The notes beneath the pieces were generated by a model that saw only the letters and a program-made list of their open reading frames with translations, had not been told where the DNA came from and did not search any database. A stretch of 64,000 nucleotides of DNA from Candidatus Schekmanbacteria bacterium (GTDB taxonomy: Bacteria > CSSED10-310 > JACPHN01): assembly GCA_016188575.1 (NCBI GenBank), contig JACPHN010000068.1, positions 1 to 64,000 on the forward strand, in the 5' to 3' direction. Numbering within the stretch: the stretch's first letter is position 1; each line of letters opens with the position of its first letter. A program made the translations under genes and the position numbers. Shown here piece by piece: positions 1 through 10,965 of this stretch.

Positions 1-345
1 GTGTGGGCCGCCGAGATCCACCATCGGAGCGGCGAGATCCGCGATGCTCTCACGAAGAGGCGGGCGCTGCGGCGCGGACGGCGCTCCCGCAAGGTCCGGC
101 ACCGCGCGCCCCGGTTCGCGAATCGGCGGCGGCCCGAAGGGTGGCTCCCTCCGTCGCTCGAGAGCCGCGTCCGGCAGGTCGAAACCTGGACGAGGCGGCT
201 CATCCGATGGGCGCCGGTGAGCGCGATCGAGATCGAGACGGCGCGATTCGATACGCACGTCCTCTGCGCCGGCCACGACCTCGAGGGCGTCGAGCCGAAG
301 TACCGGACGCTCCTTCAGAAGGCAGACGGGTATGAGTACGCGTAA
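1..345 (+). pseudogene. IscB-family nuclease, C-terminally truncated fragment (5' end outside window)
   Basis: The reading frame is open from the first base, so the gene begins upstream. The visible 114 residues match the arginine-rich bridge helix of IscB/RRXRR proteins (RRALRRGRRSRK, then APRFANRRRPEGWLPPSLESR) followed by the RuvC-II strand (IEIETARFDTHVL, with its Glu). IscB proteins are transposon-associated, RNA-guided ancestors of Cas9. An intact protein continues into an HNH domain with CxxC and a third RuvC segment. Here the frame stops about 30 residues after RuvC-II and no HNH coding follows in the 48 nt before the next gene. It is therefore a truncated, presumably inactive remnant. 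The family call is from recognised motifs; no search was run. Confidence 0.6.
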
Positions 346-393
346 CGAAGGCAAGAGCGCCGCTTCCCCTCCCCCCAACCGCGGCGCGATCCG

Positions 394-1212
394 GTGGAAA
401 GCGCGCTGCAGCTTCAGGAAACCGGAGAGAAAGCCATCGCGCTCGACCGCGACGACCTGCCGCGAGTCGAAGACCTCGTCACCGAGGACGATACGCCAGT
501 GGATAACCTTGGGTCGGAGAAGAACCAGCGCCTGCTCACCGAACCGCTCTACAGCTCATGGCACGGCGGCGGGCGAAAGTTCGTTGCCGCGGCGAACGTC
601 GGCCTGTTCTTCTCGGTGCGGGAGCCACCTGTCGTTCCTGACGCGTTCCTCAGCCTCGATGTCGAGGTGCACCCGGACTACTGGGCCAAAGTGCACCGTA
701 CCTACTTCTTTTGGGAGTTTGGCAAGGCGCCCGATGTCGTCATCGAAATCGTATCCAACGCAAGAGGCGGTGAGCGCCGGGACAAGATGGTCACGTACGC
801 GCGCATGGGCATCCCCTATTGCGCAATCTTCGACCCTTCGCGGCGGATTCAGGCCGAGCTGTTGACGGCCTACCGGTGGACAGCGGCGCGCTGCTACGAG
901 GAAGTGTCGGCTGAGCTCTTTCCGGGCGTGGGGCTCGGCCTGGCCGTGTGGCGCGGGACGTTCGAGGATGGCGATGGCGTCTGGCTGCGCTGGCGGGAGG
1001 CTGATGGCGAGCTGATCTTGACCGGCTCGGAGAGGGCGCAACGCGAGCAGGAACGCGCCGACCACGAGCAGGAGCGCGCCGACCGCGAGCAGGAACGGGC
1101 AGACCGCGAGCAGGAACGGGCAGACCGCGAGCAGGAACGGGCAGACCGCGAGCAGGAACGGGCAGACCGTCTCGCGGTCAGGCTCCGGGAGCTGGGGATC
1201 GAGCCCGACTAG
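394..1212 (+). CDS. Uma2 family (DUF820) PD-(D/E)xK nuclease-like protein
   Basis: The protein has 272 residues from a GTG start; no clear ribosome binding site was seen. The central part carries the Uma2 pattern: PDAFLSLDVEV, then APDVVIEIVSN (the D and E-x-x of the PD-(D/E)xK core), then RRDKMVTYARMGIPYCAIFDP (R-x-K-x-x-x-Y followed by the strand with the conserved aromatic). Uma2 proteins are predicted restriction-endonuclease-fold proteins of uncertain role, abundant in cyanobacteria and mobile-element-rich genomes. The C-terminus is a highly charged coiled coil made of six seven-residue repeats (REQERAD type) ending in LAVRLRELGIEPD, a usual Uma2 tail. It sits next to an IscB remnant, which suggests an accessory locus. 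Confidence 0.75.
   Translation: MESALQLQETGEKAIALDRDDLPRVEDLVTEDDTPVDNLGSEKNQRLLTEPLYSSWHGGGRKFVAAANVGLFFSVREPPVVPDAFLSLDVEVHPDYWAKVHRTYFFWEFGKAPDVVIEIVSNARGGERRDKMVTYARMGIPYCAIFDPSRRIQAELLTAYRWTAARCYEEVSAELFPGVGLGLAVWRGTFEDGDGVWLRWREADGELILTGSERAQREQERADHEQERADREQERADREQERADREQERADREQERADRLAVRLRELGIEPD
1042..1167 (+). repeat. Six tandem 21-bp units inside the Uma2 gene
   Basis: There are six contiguous 21-bp units. The last four (1084-1167) are identical and encode the heptad REQERAD; the first two differ at a few positions. The repeat keeps frame and encodes a charged coiled coil, so the copy number can vary without destroying the gene. Homogeneity of the last four units suggests recent slippage. 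Confidence 0.85.
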
Positions 1213-1364
1213 ATGTCGCTTCGGCGCCATTGGCAGCGGACCCGAGGCAACCACGTCAGCCACCGCGAGGCGGCAAGCCGGGGCTGTCGGCCGTGCGGCG
1301 GCGCCACGTATCCTCGGCGGCTCCGGCGCACTTCGGTCGCGAGGAGCGCCGTCCCTCCTCCCGG

Positions 1365-3482
<2,118 letters not shown>

Positions 3483-3770
3483 TTACAGCCGAATGCCGCC
3501 GGAAGCGAGATCCAGGGCCATCCCGGCAACGTTGCCGGCGAGCTGTGCCGCGGCCCGCGTCGCATCGTACACCTCTCCCCACACCGCGGTGTGGAGCTGG
3601 CGCGCACGCTGCGCGGGCCCGGCGAGACCGGGGAGCGCGCCGAGCTGCGCGAACACCGCGTCCGCAGCGCGGCAGTGAAGGCGGTGCATCGCGAACAGCC
3701 CTGAGTCCACCGTCGCCTGAGCACGTTCCGTAAGCGCTCTCACTTTCTTGATCACGATCGTCTCCGACAT
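3483..3770 (-). CDS. Small alpha-helical protein, unknown function
   Basis: The frame encodes about 95 residues from the ATG of MSETIVIKKVRAL; an upstream in-frame start would add eight residues. It is helical and Ala/Leu/Arg-rich, with no membrane segment or metal motif (for example RALTERAQATVDSGLFAMHRLHC and VWGEVYDATRAAAQLAGNVAG). The size and amphipathic character recall phasin-like polymer-granule proteins, but no family signature is certain. It lies between nrdJ and fadH on the same strand. Coding status is supported by frame and position rather than by homology. Confidence 0.5.
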   Translation of the reverse strand: MSETIVIKKVRALTERAQATVDSGLFAMHRLHCRAADAVFAQLGALPGLAGPAQRARQLHTAVWGEVYDATRAAAQLAGNVAGMALDLASGGIRL

Positions 3771-3828
3771 CGCACGGCGGCTGGCCATTTGCACGCTGGC
3801 CCGCAGCCGCCGCCCGCCTGGCCGCGTC

Positions 3829-6258
3829 TCAGCACTCGCTAAACCCGCAGCAATGACACTTCATACATCCTTCTTCGCGCACGAGCGTCGCGTTGCCGCA
3901 ATCCGGACACAGGTCCCCTAACGGCACCGCCGCGGGCGACTTCTTGCCGTTTCGGTGGGGCGCCTCCGGTGCCCCGGATTCCGGCCGGCCGCCGCCATTG
4001 ACCGTCACCTTCCCGTGCGGCGGCATGGCAGGTTCGCTTGTGACCAGGGTCTCCAGATGCGTGGCCAAGACGTGCGCCATGGCATCGGGAAGCGAGCGCA
4101 CCCGCTCGGGGCCGAAACCTACGTGGCGCCCTCCACCGATTCCCGAAAGCTGGTTGATGATCTCTTCCAGGCGCTCTTCTCCCGCGTACGGCGACGGCAT
4201 GCGCAGCAGTAACGAAACGAGACGGCCGAGACCCTCGCTCACTGCCGCGATGTCGCTGCCCGCCTTGCCGACGTTGCAGAACACCTCGAACGGCGCACCG
4301 CCGCCGTTGTTGTTGATGGTAATGTACGCCGTTCCGAGCGGCGTGTCGATCTTGTAGGTCGTGCCGGCAAGCGCCTGCGGCCGCGGCCGGATCTCCTCGT
4401 GCGAGCGCTCGCGCCGGCGCACCGGCGGCGGCACCGGCAGCGCCTGGGGTGCCGGCTTGTCCTCACTCGCGCCCGCCGTCCCTACGTGCAGCACCTGCGT
4501 GCCCTTGCACGCATCGCGGAAAACCGTGATGCCGAGGCAACCGAGGTCGTATGCAAGTCGGTAGGCATTCGCGACGTCCTCCACCGTGGCCTCGTTCGGC
4601 AAGTTCACGGTCTTGGAAACGCCGTTGTCTGTGTGGCGTTGGAATGCCGCCTGCATGCGGATGTGCCAGGGATAGGGGATGTCGTGGGCCGTGACGAAAA
4701 CGTGGCGTAACCGCTCCGGCGCCTGCGCCATGCCGCCGAGTGAACCGTGAGCCGCGGCGGCCTCGCGCAACCGCGCCGCCTCGCGCTCGGGCAAGCGTTC
4801 GAGCTGCGCCGCGAACACCGGGTTGACGAAAGTCAGCTCCCGCTCGCCCACCACGTGCCGGAAAGCCAGAGCAAAAATGGGCTCGATGCCGGACGAGCAA
4901 CCAGCGATGATGCTGATCGTTCCCGTCGGGGCAATGGTCGTGACGGTCGAGTTGCGCAGCGGCTTGCCCTGAGCATAGATACTGTGAGGCCAGTTCGGAA
5001 ACGGGCCGCGCAGTACCGCCAGCTCCTCGCTGGCCCGGTGCCCCTCCTGCTGCACGAATGCCATCATCCTGCCGGCGATGTCGATCGCCTCTTCGCTGTC
5101 GTATGGCACACCGAGCTTGAAGAGCGCATCAGCCCACCCCATGACGCCGAGCCCGATGCGGCGGTTCGCCTTGACGGCCTGGTCGATCGCGGGTAACGGG
5201 TAGGGGTTGACCTCGATAACGTCATCGAGAAATCGCACGGCGCGATGGACCACGGCGCGCAATGACTCCCAGTCTATCGCCTCCGCGCCGGATGCCGCGG
5301 CGGAGACGAAAGCTCCCAGGTTGATCGAGCCCAGGTTGCACGCTTCGTTTGGGAGCAACGGTTGCTCGCCGCACGGGTTGGTCGCCTCGATCTCACCGAG
5401 AGCCGGCGTGGGGTTCGCGGACGACTTGTTGACGCGGTCGATGAAAATCATGCCGGGATCGCCGGTCGCCCAGGCCGCCTGCACCGCCTGATCGAATACC
5501 ATGCAGGCCGAAAGCTCGCTGACCGTCTTGCCGCTCTCGGGAGCGATGAGCGCATAGTTGCGATCCTCGCGCAGCGCGCGCATGAACTCCTCGGTGACGC
5601 CGAGGCTGATATTGAAGTTGGTGATGCCACCGGACAGCTTGCAGTCGATGAACTCGAGCACGTCCGGATGATCGATGCGCAAGACCCCCATGTTGGCACC
5701 GCGGCGCCTCCCGCCTTGCTTGACGCTCTCGGTGGCCGCGTCGAACACGCGCAGGAAGCTGACCGGACCCGACGCGCGCCCGCCGCTGCGCCGCACCAAC
5801 GAATTCTTGGCGCGCAAGCGCGAGAACGCGAATCCAGTCCCACCGCCGGATTGATGAATGATCGCGGCATTCTTCACCGCGTCGAAAATCCCGGGCAGGG
5901 AATCCTCTACGGGGAGCACGAAGCACGCCGAGTACTGCAGGCCTCCCGTTCGACCCGCGTTCATCAACGTCGGAGAATTCGGCAGGAACCAGCCGTTCAC
6001 CATCATCTCGTAGTACTCGTTGACGGCGCGGGCTGCATCTTCTTCACTGGCGCAGTACCGCCGCTCCGCCGGAATCATGGCCCACGCGACGCGCCAGCAC
6101 ATGTCTTCCGGGGTCTCGACGATTTCCTCGTGATCGCGCAATAAATACCGCTCCTTCAGCACGCGGATCGCGGCTTCCGTCCACTGCCCGTTCTGCAGGG
6201 GGCGCGGTGGCTTCGGAATGCTGCGATCGGTATGAGGCTCTGTGGACAGGCGTGACAT
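3829..6258 (-). CDS. nrdJ: Adenosylcobalamin-dependent (class II) ribonucleoside-diphosphate reductase
   Basis: The protein has 809 residues from the ATG at 6258, which has GGAGG seven bases upstream; a longer frame to 6354 lacks this. It makes deoxyribonucleotides using a cobalamin-derived thiyl radical, so it works with or without oxygen. Landmarks are the substrate loop SPTLMNAGRTGGLQYSACFVL (active-site Cys), GGGTGFAFSRLR, NFNISLGVTEEFM, the NPCGEQPLLPNEACNLGSINLG motif (the N-x-C-x-E catalytic set) and TIAPTGTISIIAGCSSGIEP. A TSCPD-type domain follows (TPLGTAYITINNNGGG, then EVFCNVGKAGSD). The tail is a CPDCGNATL/CMKCHCCGFSEC zinc-ribbon that supplies redox cysteines. Control by NrdR is suggested by tandem boxes upstream. 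Confidence 0.95.
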   Translation of the reverse strand: MSRLSTEPHTDRSIPKPPRPLQNGQWTEAAIRVLKERYLLRDHEEIVETPEDMCWRVAWAMIPAERRYCASEEDAARAVNEYYEMMVNGWFLPNSPTLMNAGRTGGLQYSACFVLPVEDSLPGIFDAVKNAAIIHQSGGGTGFAFSRLRAKNSLVRRSGGRASGPVSFLRVFDAATESVKQGGRRRGANMGVLRIDHPDVLEFIDCKLSGGITNFNISLGVTEEFMRALREDRNYALIAPESGKTVSELSACMVFDQAVQAAWATGDPGMIFIDRVNKSSANPTPALGEIEATNPCGEQPLLPNEACNLGSINLGAFVSAAASGAEAIDWESLRAVVHRAVRFLDDVIEVNPYPLPAIDQAVKANRRIGLGVMGWADALFKLGVPYDSEEAIDIAGRMMAFVQQEGHRASEELAVLRGPFPNWPHSIYAQGKPLRNSTVTTIAPTGTISIIAGCSSGIEPIFALAFRHVVGERELTFVNPVFAAQLERLPEREAARLREAAAAHGSLGGMAQAPERLRHVFVTAHDIPYPWHIRMQAAFQRHTDNGVSKTVNLPNEATVEDVANAYRLAYDLGCLGITVFRDACKGTQVLHVGTAGASEDKPAPQALPVPPPVRRRERSHEEIRPRPQALAGTTYKIDTPLGTAYITINNNGGGAPFEVFCNVGKAGSDIAAVSEGLGRLVSLLLRMPSPYAGEERLEEIINQLSGIGGGRHVGFGPERVRSLPDAMAHVLATHLETLVTSEPAMPPHGKVTVNGGGRPESGAPEAPHRNGKKSPAAVPLGDLCPDCGNATLVREEGCMKCHCCGFSEC

Positions 6259-6341
6259 CGGGCGTCCTCCAGGCGGGGGAAAGTGAGCGGAAAGGCTTGT
6301 TTGGCTGTCTGTGAAGGGGATCGGGGCGAGCAACGATATCC

Positions 6342-6370
6342 TTCCTACCACCACATATAGCGCATGTCAA
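6342..6370 (-). promoter_or_regulatory. Putative sigma-70-type promoter of nrdJ
   Basis: On the minus strand TTGACA (6370-6365) is followed after 17 bases by TAGGAA (6347-6342). The -35 matches the consensus fully; the -10 is weak (3 of 6). It lies about 85 bp upstream of the nrdJ ATG. The 17-bp spacer is almost entirely an NrdR box, as expected for repressor occlusion. Confidence 0.4.
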
Positions 6371-6394
6371 GGGATGATCACCTGTATGTCGTGT
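6348..6394. promoter_or_regulatory. Two tandem NrdR boxes upstream of nrdJ
   Basis: Box 1 (6348-6363) reads ccaccacatatagcgc and box 2 (6379-6394) reads cacctgtatgtcgtgt. Both fit the 16-bp NrdR consensus acaCwAtATaTwGtgt, with the C, the central AT/TAT core and the G preserved. They start exactly 31 bp apart, three helical turns, the arrangement known for NrdR-controlled promoters. NrdR is the nucleotide-sensing repressor of ribonucleotide reductase genes; its gene is not in the window. Box 1 overlaps the promoter spacer. Confidence 0.65.
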
Positions 6395-6499
6395 CATGGC
6401 CGGTGCGCGGCGCAAGCTTGATTTCATCGGATCCGCGCAGGTATCCTAGAGGGAGCGGCCCGTTGCGAAACTAATTGAGGCGCTCTGGGAGGTGCTTCG

Positions 6500-7960
6500 G
6501 TGACCATACCGGTCGAGCTCAAGCAAATCAGCGATACCGTCTGGGAGCTGCCAGCCTCGTACAAGAAAGGCATGCGCGTGCCGGCTCGGATCATCGGCAC
6601 GCCGGACCTTATCCGCGCCATGGACGCCGGGGTCTTCGAGCAGGTGACAAACGTGGCCACGCTGCCGGGAATTTGCCGATGCGCGCTCTGCATGCCGGAC
6701 GGGCACTGGGGGTACGGGTTTCCGGTCGGCGGCGTCGCCGCCATGGACGTCGAAAAGGGCGGCGTTATCAGCCCTGGAGGTATCGGCTTCGACATCAACT
6801 GCGGCATGCGGCTGATGTTGACCAACCTGACGGAGGAGGAGGTGCGCCCGCACCTCAAGCAGTTGGTGGACAAGCTGTACGAGCACATCCCCGCGGGCGT
6901 CGGCCGCCACGGCCTGTTGGATCTGACGCGCGGGGACTTCGCGGACGTGCTGGAAAAAGGTTCCGCGTGGTGCGTCAAGCGAGGCTACGGCTGGCAGGAG
7001 GATCTGGAGCGTACGGAGGAGGGCGGCTGCTTCAAGGGGGCGGACACCGCAATGGTCTCTGACCGGGCGGTGGCGCGTGGCCGCAATCAGGTCGGGACGC
7101 TGGGCAGCGGCAACCATTATCTGGAGATCCAGGTAGCGCGCCCCGAGCACGTGTATGACGCCGCGCTTGCGGCCCGGTTTGGACTGACCCGGCCCAATCA
7201 GGTGGTGGTCATGTTTCATTGCGGAAGCCGCGGCTTCGGGCACCAGGTGGCGTCGGACTACTTGCAGTCCTTCCTCGACGTCATGACCAGCAAGTACGGA
7301 ATCCCGGTGCTGGATCGCGAGCTTGCCTGCGCGCCCTTTGCGTCGCCGGAAGGGCAGGCGTATTTCGCGGCCATGAAGTGCGCCGCAAACATGAGCTTCG
7401 CCAACCGGCAAGTCATCCAACACCGGGTGCGTGAGGTGTTCGCGGACGTCTTTGGACGCGACCCGAAGGATTTGGGGCTGCGGCAGATCTACGACGTTTC
7501 GCACAATACGGCCAAGCTGGAAGAGCACGTGGTACAAGGAGAACGGCGCACGCTACTGGTGCACCGCAAGGGCGCGACGCGCGCTTTCGCTCCGGGAATG
7601 CCAGGCATTCCCGCAGCGTTCGGCGACATCGGGCAACCGGTCATCATAGGCGGCAGCATGGAGACAGGCAGCTATTTGCTCGTGGGGACCCCCGGTGCCG
7701 CCGACACCTTCTATTCCACGGCTCATGGCAGCGGCAGAACGATGAGCCGCCAGAAGGCCAAGAAGCTGTGGCGCGGACAAGAGCTGCAGCGGCAGATGCA
7801 GGCGCGCGGGATTCTGGTGCGGACCGCGTCCTACGCCGGGCTCGCCGAGGAGGCCGGTGGTGCCTACAAGGACGTGGATCAGGTCATCGGCGCGACGCAG
7901 GCGGCGGGAATCAGCCACCGGGTGGTGCGTTTTTCGCCGATCGGTAATATCAAGGGGTGA
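6500..7960 (+). CDS. rtcB: RNA-splicing ligase RtcB
   Basis: The protein has 486 residues from a GTG with GGGAGG seven bases upstream. It ligates 2',3'-cyclic-phosphate or 3'-phosphate RNA ends to 5'-OH ends using GTP and Mn2+, in RNA repair or tRNA splicing. Metal and catalytic motifs are present: CMPDGHWGYGFPVGGVAAMD, GGIGFDINCGMRL (Cys and Asp ligands), LGSGNHYLEIQ, MFHCGSRGFGHQV, YDVSHNTAKLEEH and TAHGSGR, whose His is the guanylated residue in characterised RtcB. The archease activator gene follows directly, so the two probably form one transcript. Confidence 0.96.
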   Translation: MTIPVELKQISDTVWELPASYKKGMRVPARIIGTPDLIRAMDAGVFEQVTNVATLPGICRCALCMPDGHWGYGFPVGGVAAMDVEKGGVISPGGIGFDINCGMRLMLTNLTEEEVRPHLKQLVDKLYEHIPAGVGRHGLLDLTRGDFADVLEKGSAWCVKRGYGWQEDLERTEEGGCFKGADTAMVSDRAVARGRNQVGTLGSGNHYLEIQVARPEHVYDAALAARFGLTRPNQVVVMFHCGSRGFGHQVASDYLQSFLDVMTSKYGIPVLDRELACAPFASPEGQAYFAAMKCAANMSFANRQVIQHRVREVFADVFGRDPKDLGLRQIYDVSHNTAKLEEHVVQGERRTLLVHRKGATRAFAPGMPGIPAAFGDIGQPVIIGGSMETGSYLLVGTPGAADTFYSTAHGSGRTMSRQKAKKLWRGQELQRQMQARGILVRTASYAGLAEEAGGAYKDVDQVIGATQAAGISHRVVRFSPIGNIKG

Positions 7961-8021
7961 GAGCTTTCTCGACGGCGACTGCGGGCGCCGCCACCGGGCG
8001 ATACTGAATGGGGCAGGGGCT

Positions 8022-8456
8022 GTGCCGTTTCGCTATCTGGACGATGTAGCGATCGCGGATGTCGCGATCGAGGCCTGGGCCGAAACGCTCGAGGACCTCT
8101 TTCGGGACAACGCTGACGCGATGCTGCTCGAGATGGTCGAGAATCTCGACACGATTGCCCCTGGCGAGACGCGCCAGGTGACCGCTGCGGCGCCGGCGGT
8201 CGATCGCTTACTTCACGATTTCCTTCAGGAAATCATCTTCTTCAAGGACGCGGAATGCAAGTTCTTCCGTCCTGGGCAGCTCCGCATCGCGCAGGGCGGT
8301 GGGGGTGAATGGTCGCTGGATGGCACGCTGACAGGCGAGCCCATCGACCACACGCGGCATGCCGTCGGCATCGACGTGAAGGCCGTCACGATGCATCGTC
8401 TGACCGTAGAGCGCGCGGGGCAGGGGTGGAAGTCACTTGTAATCCTGGACATCTGA
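8022..8456 (+). CDS. Archease, RtcB-activating protein
   Basis: The protein has 144 residues. The GTG at 8022 is chosen because the conserved archease N-terminus starts there (MPFRYLDDVAIADVAIEA); the open frame extends upstream into rtcB without homology. Archease speeds RtcB turnover and widens its nucleotide use. Diagnostic features are the N-terminal Asp cluster (DDVAIAD), the central LLHDFLQEIIFF and the C-terminal KAVTMHRLTVER ending in VILDI. It lies 61 bp after rtcB, supporting an RNA-repair cassette. Confidence 0.9.
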   Translation: MPFRYLDDVAIADVAIEAWAETLEDLFRDNADAMLLEMVENLDTIAPGETRQVTAAAPAVDRLLHDFLQEIIFFKDAECKFFRPGQLRIAQGGGGEWSLDGTLTGEPIDHTRHAVGIDVKAVTMHRLTVERAGQGWKSLVILDI

Positions 8457-8465
8457 GGAACCCTA

Positions 8466-8903
8466 ATGTCGGAAAGTCCGTATCGCGATGCCATCGCTCA
8501 ACTGTACGATTACTTCAATTGCACGCTCAGCGCGGATGATCCAGCGACCAAGGACAGGGTCAAGGCCCTGATGCAGGTCTTCGCGCGCTCCGTGCGCATC
8601 CTGGAGCATGGTGACGTGCGCGTCAGTGGACGGGACCAACTGCACGGCCGCATCGAAGAAATGGTGCGCTATCACGAAAGCGTCAAGGTCACCCCGATGG
8701 TGCTCGAGATTCGCGACGCGGCCGCGGTGGAAGGCCGCGAGGCAGTTGAAGCACTGTATGGGGAAATGGCCTACTTGATCCCCCGGAGAGGCAAGCGGCT
8801 GTTTCGCACCTCGCTCGAGCTGCATCAATGGGAGCGCTTCGACAGCGTCTGGCGGATTACGGGCGTCGACCGGCGAATGGTCAACGTGTTCGATGCCGAT
8901 TAA
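8466..8903 (+). CDS. Unknown protein, possibly NTF2/SnoaL-like
   Basis: The protein has 145 residues from an ATG preceded by GAGGAA, nine bases after the archease stop, so it is probably co-transcribed with rtcB-archease. The pattern of N-terminal helices (AIAQLYDYFNC, RVKALMQVFAR), followed by strands with VEALYGEMAYLIPRRGKRLFRTSLELHQWER and a final WRITGVDRRMVNVF, is what small NTF2-like alpha+beta cone proteins show. No catalytic residue set could be assigned. The function is unknown; the fold suggestion is inference. Confidence 0.7.
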   Translation: MSESPYRDAIAQLYDYFNCTLSADDPATKDRVKALMQVFARSVRILEHGDVRVSGRDQLHGRIEEMVRYHESVKVTPMVLEIRDAAAVEGREAVEALYGEMAYLIPRRGKRLFRTSLELHQWERFDSVWRITGVDRRMVNVFDAD

Positions 8904-8932
8904 GTATTGGCCGGGCGCGCGGGAGGGCGGTG

Positions 8933-8960
8933 TTGCCATTCGCTCGCTTCGTGATATAGT
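8933..8960 (+). promoter_or_regulatory. Putative sigma-70-type promoter of the zinc-ribbon kinase gene
   Basis: TTGCCA (8933-8938, 5 of 6 matches) is followed by a 16-base spacer and TATAGT (8955-8960, 5 of 6), with a TG one base upstream of the -10 (extended -10). It lies about 130 bp before the kinase start and 30 bp after the preceding gene, leaving a long untranslated leader. Confidence 0.5.
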
Positions 8961-9093
8961 TCCAAAAAGCGGCGCGGCGTCTGCTGCGAGGGCGCGTTTC
9001 TGCGGGCGCCAGACAGCGGCACGGGCGCGTGGGAACAAGAGATCCGACTGAACATGTAATTCGCCCGTGACTTGGATGCCGGAAGAGATGACC

Positions 9094-10944
<1,851 letters not shown>

Positions 10945-10945
10945 A

Positions 10946-10960
10946 CGGCGGCACCCGCCG
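10946..10960. terminator. Short GC hairpin between convergent genes
   Basis: CGGCGG-cac-CCGCCG forms a perfect 6-bp stem with a 3-base loop in the 21-bp gap between the converging kinase and sensor genes. It could stall both transcripts, but there is no T-run on either side, so classical intrinsic termination is not shown. Confidence 0.35.
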
Positions 10961-10965
10961 CCGGT

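Noticed and set aside
1042-1167. Regular repeats considered as a CRISPR array
   Set aside because: The units are contiguous without spacers and keep a coding frame.
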